Positions 36,066-47,843 of a stretch of DNA of 64,000 nt are shown here, in pieces. The stretch is from Hemerocallis citrina. Taxonomy: Eukaryota > Streptophyta > Magnoliopsida > Asparagales > Asphodelaceae. The position numbers and the translations under genes are program-made. Every line of letters begins with the position of its first letter. Position 1 is the stretch's first letter. Under the pieces are notes generated by a model. It was not told the DNA's origin, searched no databases, and saw only the letters and a program-made list of their open reading frames with translations. The DNA is taken from the NCBI GenBank assembly GCA_017893485.1, contig CM030358.1, positions 254,613,228-254,677,227 of the forward strand, given 5' to 3'.

Positions 36066-38190
36066 ATGGCCTCTAATCGATCACGCGGTGGTGGTAATCA
36101 TAGTAGTCAAGAATGTACTAGTCATCACATCCCTTCCATTCCTAACCAATATATAGATAGTGAAGAAACATTTATGAATTATGATAGTTTTCCCGATTTG
36201 AATGAAACACACTTAAATCCTATAGAAATAGAAGATCATGTAGAACCACAACCGTCGGAACAAGGTCCTTCTCTAAACTCAAGGAAAACAAGAGGGACTA
36301 CTTCGGAAGTACACAATTTTTTCCAATTTTGTCCCTTCACAAAATGATAAGAGTGTAGGACTTAAAATATATAAGAAGTGCCAAACCCCATATAAGTTTA
36401 AAGTAGGATCAGGCACGGGTACACTTCAACGTCACTTAAACAAATGTCAACCACAATTTTCGAAAGATAACCTCACACAACAAAAAATACATCCTAAAAC
36501 CAGTCAAGTAGATAGTCATACATATGATCACGATCACATTCGTAAGGGAATCGCTAAATTAGTAATTAGGGGTGAATTGCCATATTCGTTTGGTGAACAA
36601 AAATATGTAGAGGATTTTGTACAAACCACCTTCAACCCCCATTTTAAAAAAATTGCTAGGAATGTTGTTAAGGGTGATTGTAAATTAGTTTACAATGAGA
36701 GTTAGGATTTTTTGATAGCAACACTAAAATCACAAAACACTAGAGTTTCATTGACATCGGATGGGTGGGTAGGAGTAAACGGGGTTCCAATGATGTGTGT
36801 AACATGTCATTGGATAGAATCGGATTGGTTACTTCAAAAGAGAATAATTTCTTTTGGATATGTTAGGTACCCACATAAGGGTGAAATTATAGCCACACAC
36901 ATTATGGAAGCATGCAATAATTTTTTTATTCATGATAAAGTGTTTGCTATTGGTTTTGATAATGCATCCAATAACACTAAGGCAATTGAGAGTTTAAAAA
37001 TTACTTTAGATCCTGTGGAACCCGAAATTTTTCATGTTAGGTGTGCTTGTCACATTTTAAATCTTTGTGTGCAAGATGCACTAAAATATGGAAATGATAA
37101 ACTAGAAGCTATGAGAGATTGTGTTCATTATATTACATTGAGTGGTCCAATTTATCAAGCTTTTCATGATTGGTGTAAACTTAGGGGCATTGTATGTAGA
37201 CGTTTTCCTAAAGATGTACGACATCATTGGAATTCTACCTTTGAATTATTAGGTGTTGTTCTTCATTATCGTTTTAATCTTAGAGATTTTTGTATTGCAA
37301 TGGGTATGCAAAATTGTATGTTAGATGATGATTTTTGGTTTTTTGCCGATAGTTTATATAAATTTTTACAACCTTTTAACGATGCAACTTTGCAATTTTC
37401 GAAAACATATACATCTACATCTAGTGGTATTTTACTTGAAATTGTGACTATGATGACAACAATTAAAGATTTGCAAAATGACCCTTTTATTGGAGATATG
37501 GTTAATGCGGCATATGTTAAATTTTTGAAATATTTTCATCCAATTCCTATGTTATATTGTGTAGCTAGTGTAATGAATCCTATGATTAAATTAGAAGGTA
37601 CAAAAAATTTAATTGAAATTTTCTACACTTATGCCCCACACGATGCAATACTAGATTTTGATCATGTTGCTTTTAATCGTAAATTTGAGAATGTTTTGAC
37701 TAGGTTATATGATTCTTATGATAGGATTTATTCAACTAACACTATTCAAACACAAACACAAAATGTTGAATCTTCTTCTTCTTCTTCCTCCATATTAGCA
37801 AAAGGAAAGAGTCAAGCTAGTATTGGTGTTTTAAATCTTATTAAATCGAAAAAGGCAAGAACCAATTCACCTAATGAGTTGAATTGGTATAATGCACAAA
37901 GTGCAGTTGAAGATGTAGAAGATGTGTTACAATTTTGGAAGACTAATGAAGCAATTTTTAATATTCTTTCTCGTATGGCTAAAGATCTGCTAACAACACC
38001 GGTGTTAACTGTTGCATCGGAAAGTGCTTTTTCTCTTGGTGGCAGGATAATGAGCCCGAGCAGGAACCGATTGATAGCCAAAAATTTGGAGATGCAAGTA
38101 TGCGCCGAAGATTGGATGAAAGCGGAAGAGAGGACCCAAGACTTACTTGAAGCACAAGCTGGAGGTGGATCAACAAGTAGCGATGAATGA
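36066..38190 (+). pseudogene. hAT transposase (BED finger, RNase H-like, dimerisation domain), broken
   Basis: ATG at 36066 opens MASNRSRGGGNHSS. A shift in the T-run near 36319 is needed to pass from this frame into the one holding a BED-type finger (KKCQTPYKFK, then GTLQRHLNKC, about 36372-36450). A TAG stop at 36703-36705 interrupts that frame before 486 further open codons. These include the catalytic-domain start SLTSDGWVG, the AIGFDNASNNTKA and CHILNLCVQDAL stretches, and the C-terminal hAT dimerisation region (LTVASESAFSLGGRIMSPSR). The element is otherwise nearly complete (about 700 residues), close to the usual length for Ac-like hAT proteins. With one frameshift and one nonsense codon, it is a young pseudogene unless one of these is a sequence error. 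Confidence 0.93.
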
Positions 38191-38579
38191 ACGATTACAT
38201 TTACTTAATTTACATTAAAATGTTGTTCAATTAATTGTAATTAATTGGGAAATTTAGAGTGATGAGATTCTATATTTATGTTAAGTTGAAGTGCACGACA
38301 ATAGTCCAATGCCTTCTCTTCAATCTAAGTAGAGGCCATCTCGATCTTTAAATTCAAGTAATTCCCTTGATTTGTAATTTGATGATTTGAGCTAAATAGA
38401 CAAATTTGTATGAATTTTATTCATGTACTTAATTTTATTCAAGAAGTTCAAATTTATTTATTCATGTACTTTATTTATTCATGTACTTCAATTATTTATG
38501 AAATTTTATTCTTTGCAATTGTTATGCAATTACAAATCCATATACTTGTTCTTTAACAACACTAAAAAAAAACTTTATA

Positions 38580-38755
38580 CATGGACCAGGCCCGGCCCGG
38601 CCCGGACCCCACACTAGGGGCTGGGGGCCAGGTCCGGGCCAAGGTTTCTTACCTTGAGCCCGGCCCGGCCCGGCCCGCGTTGGGAGGAGCCCAGCCCGGG
38701 TAAGCCCGGGATCGGTCAAAACCCGGTCAAACCCGGCCCGGCCCGGCCCGAATGG
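38580..38755. repeat. GC-rich subterminal repeats, right end of hAT
   Basis: CCCGGCCCGG and AAGCCCGGG units mirror the left end. Confidence 0.75.
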
Positions 38756-39649
38756 CTCGAATGCCATCCCTAGTAATTATGGGTGATGTTGTATTGTTAA
38801 TCATATTCCTAAAATGTTACTACACTCTAAATTACGTACACCTTGTAGACTATGGGATGTGAACACAAATAATTTTCTTATAGTAAAAACGTGTGGTGCG
38901 GTACATTTGTTAGAGTACATAACCCTAGAAGGCCTAAAGTAAGACCTATAACAAATATTTGTGTGTGCTTAGAAAGTGCAAAATATTGTTTTGTGGACAG
39001 ATGTTGGATCTATCTAATTTGTGTTAGAAGAATCTAGACTAGCAGAGTTCTTTGAGGATGTGTTCATCAAAGATAAATGAATGAAATTATCTAGTCCTAC
39101 AGACACGATCAATAATTCACAGTTACAATTAAGAACTAGTCGTATTGAAAATTAAAACTTCAATGAAAAATGAGCAAAGAAGAGTATTTAGTAGATAATA
39201 AAATGAATTTGTTGTTATACAATAATACTTTAATTTAGTTGATTTGCCGAAATGGGCTAAAGCTATAGTAAGTAAGTGGGATTTTGTAGAAGAAACTTAA
39301 TTTTGAAATGTTCAATAGCAATTTTAATGCAATTTTAGCAGCTAAAGGATTGATTTAGACAAGTGTGGAATTTTGTTTGACATCTATTCACATATCTTTT
39401 ATATTGTTACAATAAGTATTCTTCTTGCTCTTACATCTATTTAAAATTTTGTTATTCATAAAAGATATTTTGTATTGAAAAGTTTTATACTAAACAGTTT
39501 TGTACTAAAAAGTTTGCACTAATATGTTTAGTGAACAAGATTTACAAATTAGTAAAATCATTGTATGTTTTTTAAACATGTGTTGAAATTGAGGCACAAA
39601 TAATTTTATAAACTTTTAAAGAGCTTAGATTTAAATCAAGTAATTCTGA

Positions 39650-39910
39650 TAAATGTCTTTAATTTTGTGGTGAGTCAAATATATTTGCCCTCATTTCTTT
39701 GTATTTTGTTGACATGCTTGTTGATTGGAAGTGACTTTGCTATTACAAATGAAGTTAAAACTGTGCTATTCAAAGATTTCAGCATGAAACACATAGGTGT
39801 AGTGGACATCATATTAGGTATCAGGGTGAGTTTCGGTTGGCAAGGGATAACCCTAAGTCAAACTCATCAAATCAATAATGTGTTCAAAAGGTGGGGATAT
39901 GGTGATTGAA
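39650..39910 (+). pseudogene. Copia reverse transcriptase relict
   Basis: A frame at 39667-39909 reads GSDFAITNEVKTVLFKDFSM, then KHIGVVDIILGIRV and ITLSQTHQINNVFKRWGYGD, the well-known RT segment after the YVDD box in copia elements. The upstream RT is lost in stops. Further downstream (39990-40140) a relict of the LIGSLMY region is visible. Confidence 0.8.
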
Positions 39911-40244
39911 AGTGTGTTTTGAAACACCTTATGATTATGATAAAGGTTGAGACCTAATAATGGTGCAACTATGAGACAGTTAGACCACTGTAAACTTATT
40001 GAAAGTCTCATATATACAAAGATCTGCACTAATAGACATAGCCTCTGAGGTATGTATGATTTGCAGATTCACTAGTAGTTCTACTAATACACATTGGAGA
40101 GCCCTAAGAGGTCAATGAGACACTTGAGAGGTAATCAAGAGTTTGCTTTGTGCTACTCTAGTCATCCTTCAGGAATGAATGGATGATCTAATGCATTATA
40201 ATGCTCAGAATTCAGTGATTGTCAATAACTAGTGTATATGTGTT

Positions 40245-40620
40245 TACATTATGATGAACAAAAATGTTATGCAAATTAAAAGGCAAACATGCACTGTGCT
40301 ATCATCCATAAAATCAAATCTCTATGTGTTATCCTCTGCAGGAGAAGAGGCTGAGTGGATTGAAGAACTTGTTGCTAGTTATCCATTAAGAAGTTTAAGT
40401 AACTCTCTAATTCTATTCGTCAACTATCAAGCTACAATGCACTGTAGCTCATTACTCACTCTTTAATAGTCAGAGGAGTATATTAAAACTGAAAGAAGTC
40501 TAATTGAACTTTTTCATAAATAAAGTGCAATTGAGATAAAATATGGCTAATGCTCTTGCGAAGAGACTTGCAAGTGATTTAATTATCAAAACTGTGGGGG
40601 AAATGGAGTTAAAAGCTATT
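40245..40620 (+). pseudogene. Copia RNase H relict
   Basis: The frame includes KRQTCTVLSSIKSNLYVLSS, then AGEEAEWIEELVASYPL, matching the copia RNase H motifs SKKQTxVxxSxxEAEYxA and ExxWLxxLL. A broken tail near 40500-40600 resembles the AxxLTK end of pol. Confidence 0.7.
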
Positions 40621-41600
40621 GAGTCAAAAGTTTTAACATCCTAGTTGTTTTGAAAATTAGAATCCGATTGGAGCCATAGAGAATTTCAAACTTAAGCATC
40701 AATTTTAGGCAGTTAACATGCTTTAGATAATTTGAAAGTTCTATGTAAATTTTGTTAATATAATATTTCATTCCAATTTTAATGATACTATATATTCTCA
40801 TAATTTACGTAGCATCATCTTATTATTCCAAAAGAAAGTGTGAAAACTTTTCGATGTGTTTCTGATGTTTAGAATTTTCATTATATCATTCCAATTTTGA
40901 TGATATATCTCTCTTATGGATTCATGTTTTATTCCAATTTTGATGATTCAGAATTAACCATAATTGATTTGACTGTTCTATCATTCTAATATGAAACATA
41001 GTATAGTTTTTGTGTAGAAACTATAAAAGTTCTTGTTCTTTATTTTGTTAAAAAAACTTGATTTTGATGCTTGTGTTATATTTTTGCTGAGCTAATTATG
41101 AATTGTACTAAGTTCTTTTGTGGAACTAGATACTTTGTTGAATTTGTTGGAATTCTTAGAGATGTCTCTTGATACTCTTGTTTTCAATAGCTAGCAAAGA
41201 TGGAGGAGTTGAATATGTAATTATACATTTCAAAATAATGATTTGCTCAAAATGGAGGAGTAAACATAAAGCAGTTTGCAAGGATAGAGTTTTGTTTATA
41301 TTTCTCGAGAATAAATTTGTCACTTGCTTGGTAAGACTTCTATTGAGTTTAAGACTCTTGTGTTCATGAGCTTAAAACTCCTATTTTGTTCTTGAAGTTT
41401 ATTTGCTTTGGTTGGTTTTAAAACTATGACAGATTTCTCCAATTGGTTTAGTCATTGTGAACTATTCTGTTCTGATATGGACTTTGAACTATTTGATTGT
41501 TTTGGTTTAATATCATTTGAACTATTCGAGAACTATATTCTTTTGTGATCCAATAATATAACAGGGCATTGCCTAATATATTGAGAATATAGGAGGAGAT

Positions 41601-41882
41601 TGTTGGATATATATGTATATTCTCAATATAATAAAATATTATTGTATATAATGTTCTATGGGGCAACACGTGCTTTGCACGTGTTATCTGTTAATTGTTG
41701 GACCGGGTTGACTGGGGCTTAAAGCCCAGTACCCTAATCCCAGTTTCATCCCATATATACTGGTCTAGAGGTAGTGCCCTTGTGATATTCCAATTATGAT
41801 AAGCAAGGTATGATATCTTAAGTCAGTGGGATATTAAACTTAACCCTAATTTCATTGTTATTGTCTCTCATAATCTCTAACA
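41601..41882 (+). repeat. 3' LTR of copia element
   Basis: 282 bp, preceded by AGGAGGAGAT as purine tract; see the 5' LTR at 32682. Confidence 0.9.
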
Positions 41883-42251
41883 ATTGGAACATGGGATGAT
41901 CATGATTATTGATTAAATGATGCATGGAAGAAATTTCGTGGAGAAAATACAACTCAGGAGCTTCTTTTGGATTTCTTAGAGGAAGGTTAGTAGCCTCTTA
42001 AGAGTTTTCTTCTTTTCAAGTCGATTTGAAATATTACAACTTATTTGATAAATATGATATACTCCATGCTTACATGAGTGACACAAACTTGCATCAGACT
42101 CGGCAATTTTATAAAACAGACAGTAAGGAGCGTGTGCTGGGTAATAAATAATTACAAACTATTGATAATCATATCAAACTTGAAAGTTAGGGTTCCTTTT
42201 AAACCCAAATTTGACTACGGTTAGATATGAAGAAGTGGAAAACCCATAGAT
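41883..42251. other. Unannotated flank between copia and LINE
   Basis: AT-rich; no ORF, repeat or element boundary is recognised. Confidence 0.5.
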
Positions 42252-45200
42252 TTTTATTTTTTTTATTTTTTTATTTTTATTTTTTTGATTAAAAGATGAC
42301 CGAGGTCATCGCTTCATTAAAAGGACTTAACGAAACAGGAATATGAAATACAAAGAGCCCGTAGGCAACACGACCCAAAAGTCTAATCCGTGCAAACATC
42401 CCGGACAACAACCAAAATACAAAATACAATAAAGCAAAGCATCTAAAACATCATGCCCACATCTGAAAGATACAACCAAAAGATAGGCCACTCCCTGCTA
42501 GCAGGCTACTCTGTCCCCTCTCCCGAACGCATCTTCTTCCTGGATCTGTTTAGGCCTGTCCATTCAAAACGGCAGAAGTCATTTTTATGCAATAATGATG
42601 AGAGAGACTGACGGACGCTATTGAAACAAAAATCGTTGCGGTCTAGCCATAGGTTCCACAATACTGACGCGACAACTATTTCCCACTGTGTTCTAACCTC
42701 TTTAGAATTCCTGATGTTTCTAAGGACCCCCCAAACCTCGGCACTAGACCCCGGACATTGTAATACGCCTAACGGAGTACCCACTTCCCCCCATACCCAT
42801 CTAGCTCTATGACACCTGAATAAAATATAATTTGTATCTTCATCTTCGGACGTGCATGTACCGCATAACGCACTATCCACAATACCCCGCTTTCTCAAAT
42901 TAACCCTGGATAGGATTGCATCGTTCTCCACCAGCCAAAGAAACACTTTCACTCTGGAAGGAACATTGATACTCCAAATCACCTCCGTAGTCTTGTTTCT
43001 AATACCTCCATCATTAAGCCTTTTGTATAAGGAGGAAACTGTGAATTTACCATTGGCCTCCAACGTCCACCATCTCTCGTCTTCCGCCTGTTGGGTGTAG
43101 TTTCCTTCTATCCGAATGAAGTTATTAAGCGATTGCAATTGATCGATCTCTTCTTGCTCCAGTGTATCCTTGACCTCCAATCTCAATTTGGAGTTCTTCC
43201 AGACGTCGAAGACCAACGAGTCTTTGTTCAGAGCAGCCTCCGCCGCTGCCGGGAAGAGGCTCATGAGAGAGTTCGGACCACACCACTTGTCTTTCCAGAA
43301 TCTCGTTTTCCTGCCATCTTTTATTCTACAAAGGGTGTTGTTGTGGAAAAGCTCTCCCGTTCTGTAGACCCCTTTCCAAAAGAAAGATTTCCTACTATGG
43401 ATGCCCTTCCCCCCAAATCTGAATCTCTTCCTTGTCCGGTAATTAGTCAGAGACTTGCACCACCAATTATGCCGCTGAAAATCCATCTTCCACCACCATT
43501 TACTTAGTAACGCCCTGTTCATGTCTCTGAGGTTAATAATACCCAGGCCTCCGAACTCCTTCCTTTTGCAAATCCTCCCCCAGCTAACGAGAGGTAACCC
43601 TTTCCCCCCCTCGTTGGTTCCTTTCCATAGAAATCTCCTTCTCAATTTGTCTATCTTGTGGATTACCCATACCGGTAATTCGAAAACAGACATTAGATAA
43701 ATGGGGATACTGTTGATAACTGCGTTCAGCAAAGTGATCCTCCCTCCTAACGTCAGGAATTTGCCTTTCCACCCTTGCAGTCTTTTCTCGATCCTATCAA
43801 TAAGAGTTTGCCAATCTTCCTTAGTAAGCCTCCCTGGCCTGATTGGAATCCCGAGATACGTAAGCGGGTATTCTCCCATCTTGCAACCTAACATCTGTTG
43901 GATCATATGGATTGGGGTGGAGCAGCGTTCACTCAATTGGATAATGCAACTTTTGTTGAAATTGACCTTCATTCCAGACCAAGCCTCGAAGCACCTCAAA
44001 ACAGATCCCATCGCAATGATATCCTCCTTAAACGACGACCCAAACAGAAGCGTGTCGTCCGCATATTGCAAGATAGAGATCTGTTCTGACACTCCCCTGA
44101 TGTCAATCCCGAAGTGATTCCTCTCCCTGTTCCCGTATGCAATCATCTCTGGTAGTCCGTCAGCAACTATAGCAAATAACAACGAGGACAGAGGATCCCC
44201 TTGTCGTAGCCCTCTCTTGCATTTGATCTCTTTACCCTGAGAACCGTTAACAATGATGGATGATTTACCCCCTCTGATGCAATGGAAAATCCACTTTCTC
44301 CACCTTTCTCCAAAACCTTTAAGAATAAGAGCTTCGTCCACTGAGTCCCACTCGACTGAGTCGTAGGCTTTTTGGAAGTCCACTTTAAAGAGGAACCCGT
44401 CCGTTTTATCTTTGTTTGCTCTGAAGACAGCTTCATGGGCCGAAGCAACGCTATCCATGATGTCTCTACCTTTAATGAAGCCGCTCTGAGACTGCCCAAT
44501 AATCTCATTAAGTAGAGGTCCCAACCTGTTAGCCAAAACCTTGGTGATGATTTTAAAGGACCCGTTCAGAAGGCTGATTGGACTGAAATCTCCAGCCTCT
44601 TTAACCTCAGCCTGCTTAGGGATCAACACAATGTTCGCATAGTTGAGGCGATCTAAATTTGTTTCTCCCTTGTGAAAATCCCGGACTATTCGCATGAAGT
44701 CCCCCTTAATGATATTCCAATAGATGTTGTAGAAGAAGATTGGGAGTCCGTCAGGTCCCGGAGCTTTATCTGGTCCTAGACTTTTGATAGCGGAGATAAC
44801 CTCCTCTTCCGTGAAGATGCTTTCGATCTTATCTGAACCATTAATCCTAGAATCCAGCCACATATTCTGATTCATAGAGCACCTATGATCTCTGTTTTTA
44901 CCCAATAGGTCTTTGAAATTATCGTGTAGATGTTGCTTAATTCTATCTTCATTCTCGCACCACTCACCATCTATCTTAAGCCCAGAGATATGATTTTTAC
45001 GCCTACGACCATTAGCCATCTTATGGAAGAATTTAGTGTTGGCATCTCCTTCCAACAACCACTGGATTCTAGAGCGTTGCTTCCAATAAAATTCCTCCAT
45101 CTTCCCAATGTGTAGAATGTCTTGTCTACTCTTCCGCAGCTCCTCTAATTCAGTCTCTATAAGATCTCTTTCCTCCTCTATGATTTCTAGATGCTCGATT

Positions 45201-45915
45201 CTCTCTCCTAATTCATCTTTTAGTCTCTGATTCTGCCCAAATTCCATCCTCGCCCAGTGTTTCAATTTCGACCGTAATCTCCTGGTCTTTTGATTCCAGC
45301 ATCCCACTGCCGAATCTGGCGAGGTAGGCGCATTCCAGCTTTCCTCAATAATCCTCTTAGAATCTTCACACAATGTCCATGACTTCTCAAACCGAAATTG
45401 ATAAGCTTTCCTCCTTTCCCCTTCCCCACTGTCCAGAGCTAACGGAGTGTGGTCAGAGGTAAATCTAACCAACGCTTTGGCTTTGGCCAATGGGCAGGCC
45501 TCTTCCCATTCTGAGGAAACTAATAATCTATCTAGTTTCGCCAGAGTTGGGACCGCTTGTAAGTTTGACCAGGTGAATTTCCTATTCGGTGGATTGATTT
45601 CCACCAGCTCTAGTTCATCGATCAAGGAGTTGAATTGTTCCCTGTCCCCCCTCGGAGCACCTCTTCCGAGGTGCTCGAACTGAAATCTAGTAATATTGAA
45701 ATCTCCCCCTAGAACCCACGGACCCTTGCACCTTTCTCTAATATTCCTAATCTCGTCCCAAAACAGGTTCCTTCGGGCGGACTCATAGGGGCCGTAGATT
45801 GTAGTGACGGTCTGAATCCAACTGTCAACTCGTCTTCTAATAGTGATCGTGATTGAGAATTCTCCCGAAATTTCGTCTATAATCTCGAACACTGTAGGAT
45901 CTACAATTGATGAGA
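42252..45915 (-). mobile_element. 5'-truncated L1-type LINE
   Basis: It has a poly-A-rich tail on the minus strand (T/A-rich 42252-42287), a 3' untranslated part and a long ORF2. ORF1 and the endonuclease N-terminus are absent, as is common after incomplete target-primed reverse transcription. The 5' end at about 45905-45915 passes into scrambled short duplications. No target duplication was found by eye. Confidence 0.9.
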
Positions 45916-46177
45916 CCTTGAAAGCTGATGAGACCTTGAAATTTCGTCTATTATCCCGAAATTGTAGGATCGTGATGAGACCTTTTTTTATTTTGCATAT
46001 ATGAAGCCTTGACGATTCAATCAGTGCATTGTCATAACCAAAGAAAAATTGATGAGACCTTGAAATATAGTTGAGGTTGCATAAGACAATCCTGCGCAAT
46101 AGAATAGACACAATCTGAACAAATGCTATACTACTGGTAAGTTTATTTTGAGCAAGCACATTGTGTACTACTTGCAT
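42506..46177 (-). CDS. LINE ORF2: endonuclease-reverse transcriptase, N-terminally truncated
   Basis: An open frame of 1,223 codons. Only residues from about 90 onward are LINE-derived; the first 89 read through scrambled junction DNA and flank, so the annotated Met is accidental. An exonuclease/endonuclease/phosphatase-type domain follows (YGPYESARRNLFWDEI, WVLGGDFN, TSDHTPL). The reverse transcriptase runs about residues 450-800 with PDGLPIFFY, GFIKGRDIMDS, FKVDFQKAYDSVEWD and QYADDTLLFGSS (YADD at about 705-708). A zf-RVT region near the C-terminus contains VKVFLWLVENDAILSR and CGTCTSEDEDTNYILFRC. The absence of stops over 3.4 kb suggests a young insertion. Without the endonuclease N-terminus it should not be autonomous. 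Confidence 0.9.
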   Translation of the reverse strand: MQVVHNVLAQNKLTSSIAFVQIVSILLRRIVLCNLNYISRSHQFFFGYDNALIESSRLHICKIKKGLITILQFRDNRRNFKVSSAFKVSSIVDPTVFEIIDEISGEFSITITIRRRVDSWIQTVTTIYGPYESARRNLFWDEIRNIRERCKGPWVLGGDFNITRFQFEHLGRGAPRGDREQFNSLIDELELVEINPPNRKFTWSNLQAVPTLAKLDRLLVSSEWEEACPLAKAKALVRFTSDHTPLALDSGEGERRKAYQFRFEKSWTLCEDSKRIIEESWNAPTSPDSAVGCWNQKTRRLRSKLKHWARMEFGQNQRLKDELGERIEHLEIIEEERDLIETELEELRKSRQDILHIGKMEEFYWKQRSRIQWLLEGDANTKFFHKMANGRRRKNHISGLKIDGEWCENEDRIKQHLHDNFKDLLGKNRDHRCSMNQNMWLDSRINGSDKIESIFTEEEVISAIKSLGPDKAPGPDGLPIFFYNIYWNIIKGDFMRIVRDFHKGETNLDRLNYANIVLIPKQAEVKEAGDFSPISLLNGSFKIITKVLANRLGPLLNEIIGQSQSGFIKGRDIMDSVASAHEAVFRANKDKTDGFLFKVDFQKAYDSVEWDSVDEALILKGFGERWRKWIFHCIRGGKSSIIVNGSQGKEIKCKRGLRQGDPLSSLLFAIVADGLPEMIAYGNRERNHFGIDIRGVSEQISILQYADDTLLFGSSFKEDIIAMGSVLRCFEAWSGMKVNFNKSCIIQLSERCSTPIHMIQQMLGCKMGEYPLTYLGIPIRPGRLTKEDWQTLIDRIEKRLQGWKGKFLTLGGRITLLNAVINSIPIYLMSVFELPVWVIHKIDKLRRRFLWKGTNEGGKGLPLVSWGRICKRKEFGGLGIINLRDMNRALLSKWWWKMDFQRHNWWCKSLTNYRTRKRFRFGGKGIHSRKSFFWKGVYRTGELFHNNTLCRIKDGRKTRFWKDKWCGPNSLMSLFPAAAEAALNKDSLVFDVWKNSKLRLEVKDTLEQEEIDQLQSLNNFIRIEGNYTQQAEDERWWTLEANGKFTVSSLYKRLNDGGIRNKTTEVIWSINVPSRVKVFLWLVENDAILSRVNLRKRGIVDSALCGTCTSEDEDTNYILFRCHRARWVWGEVGTPLGVLQCPGSSAEVWGVLRNIRNSKEVRTQWEIVVASVLWNLWLDRNDFCFNSVRQSLSSLLHKNDFCRFEWTGLNRSRKKMRSGEGTE
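45905..46066. repeat. Scrambled micro-duplications at LINE 5' junction
   Basis: GATGAGACCTTGAAA occurs at 45909, 45927 and 46051, and GATGAGACC at 45974. A LINE-derived block (ATTTCGTCTATAATCTCGAA) reappears nearby with changes (ATTTCGTCTATTATCCCGAA). It resembles filler DNA made by template switching. Confidence 0.75.
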
Positions 46178-46199
46178 AGAAGTTATAATTCCATTGAAT

Positions 46200-47843
46200 T
46201 TCTTCTGTTATAGACTCGGTTATTTTATTTCTTAGCCAAGGCTCATTTCGCTTTATAATATGATGTTATTATGTGACTTGAATTCGTCTGATGTATACTA
46301 TAGTTGTAGTGTTCTATACTTCTATGTATGGGTTTTTTTATATAAAAATGAAATTTGACTCATTAACTAGCAATAATAGTATGACACAATGAGAACGGTT
46401 TGGAATAACTTGAAATATACCTTAAGTGACACCTCCTTAGAAAATAATAGCGCAATATATGTGCTAAACAAGTGCAATTATTTAAGTTGCATCCTAAAAT
46501 TGATAGAAAAATACTTAAATTGATAATTTATTTTTTGTAAAGATAATTAGAGTAATTCATAAATTTTATTTAATAATAAAAATATTTAATTATTATTTCA
46601 TACTAAAAAACAATCAAAACAAAAAAAAATTGATATACTGATCTGACCGATACCGATCACAATCCCTGTATTTGGAAAAAACCGATCCACTTCCGACCCC
46701 GAGTTTTAAAATCGTGTCACCAACGATAAGCATACAGGACTCTTGACACACATTGAGATGCACAACACATGGGTAGGTAAGAACATTTGACAATATTTCC
46801 TATTATTATGATTAAATGATCCCAAACTCCATAAAAAATTGAACTGCAATCGTCTTCAACCACCATTTTTCACTATCTCTATCCTATCTTATGGAAATAA
46901 ATTATGATTTCAAATCTTGGTAAGCTAATATAAAGATGCGGACATATTACTGATCATAAAAAAAACAGAGACAGAAAAATAGTGTCAGTAGCAAATAAAC
47001 TCCATATACAGCAACAACATGAAGTAAATAAAGGGGATAGCAAACAAATGAGAATGTCAAAAAAGGAGTTCATAAAGAATCCTATACATTTTGAAAGAGC
47101 AACTGATATTAATTAAAAATTGCTAATTACTCAATAACTAAATAGTTAGGACACATTGTAGATATAAGTAGGAAAATTATGAGGTAGCATCAGTTAATTC
47201 AATGATCACGCAGACCCATTGAGTCTAATTGTGTTCCATTGACAAATTTCCAAATCTTTACAGAATTGCGCAAACAACAATCAACTACCTTAACAGCTTT
47301 ATTCATATTCAAAACTCAGATATCTACAAGGATTTTCTTTAGTTACTTTAATTTATGTGAAGTTGTTAAATACAAGCCTATGGTGATTGTTGCATATATG
47401 CTAAGATGACAGTTGTGATTGTTGCAAGCTTTTTCCTCGTACAGATGATAGTAAGTTCCTTTATGTGACATTCAAATTTTGTTTATATAATTTATAAAAT
47501 CACCAATCACTTTCTGTGAATCTGTCCAGAACGGACAGATCTAGATAGTTGATCCATACAGTTCCTAATTCGTTTTCTATTATATTTCTTTTACCAAACC
47601 AAATTATTTTCTCTTCTATTCACGCTCACTCCCTCCGAGTCCGACACCGCCTACCCATCCCCTTGTAGCCTTGTAGATTCCCATGTCATAGTCGCAAATT
47701 TATGACGAAGGTTATCTTCTTCTCTTGATTTAAGAATGCACTGGATCCACCTTCAAGTGGGATGAAAAGGCAATGCCCGTAGAAATATTCCCGAGGCTCG
47801 GATCTTCAGAAACTCCACATCATCAAAATAGTCCAGCCTTTTT
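46200..47843. other. Unannotated AT-rich stretch
   Basis: No ORF above background, no paired repeats and no element ends recognised. Confidence 0.5.

Larger units (their letters stand above)
35343..38772 (+). mobile_element. hAT (Ac-like) DNA transposon, 3.4 kb
   Basis: Terminal inverted repeats TAGGGATGGCAT (35343-35354, inverted at 38761-38772) are flanked by an exact 8-bp duplication GTAATTAT (35335-35342 and 38773-38780). The subterminal regions (35355-35545 and 38580-38755) are packed with CCGGCCCGG and GGCCCGGG motifs on both sides, in contrast to the AT-rich interior. A transposase pseudogene fills the middle. Full length and sharp ends suggest recent activity, but the transposase has two lesions, so present movement would need help in trans. 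Confidence 0.95.
32682..41882 (+). mobile_element. Degenerate Ty1/copia element with both LTRs, hAT inside
   Basis: LTRs at 32682-32965 and 41601-41882 start TGTTGGATATAT and end ATCTCTAACA. They align with roughly 14 substitutions and a 2-bp indel by eye, about 5%. A purine tract AGGAGGAGAT precedes the 3' LTR, giving plus orientation. The interior holds gag, integrase, RT and RNase H relics in copia order, all with many stops. Without the hAT insertion (35343-38772) the element would be about 5.8 kb, normal for copia. The 5-bp flanks (GTTAT and ATTGG) do not match, and no clear primer-binding site is seen. Confidence 0.85.

Noticed and set aside
41169..41369. 66-codon ORF before the copia 3' LTR
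   Set aside because: No motif; within the decayed 3' part of the copia element.
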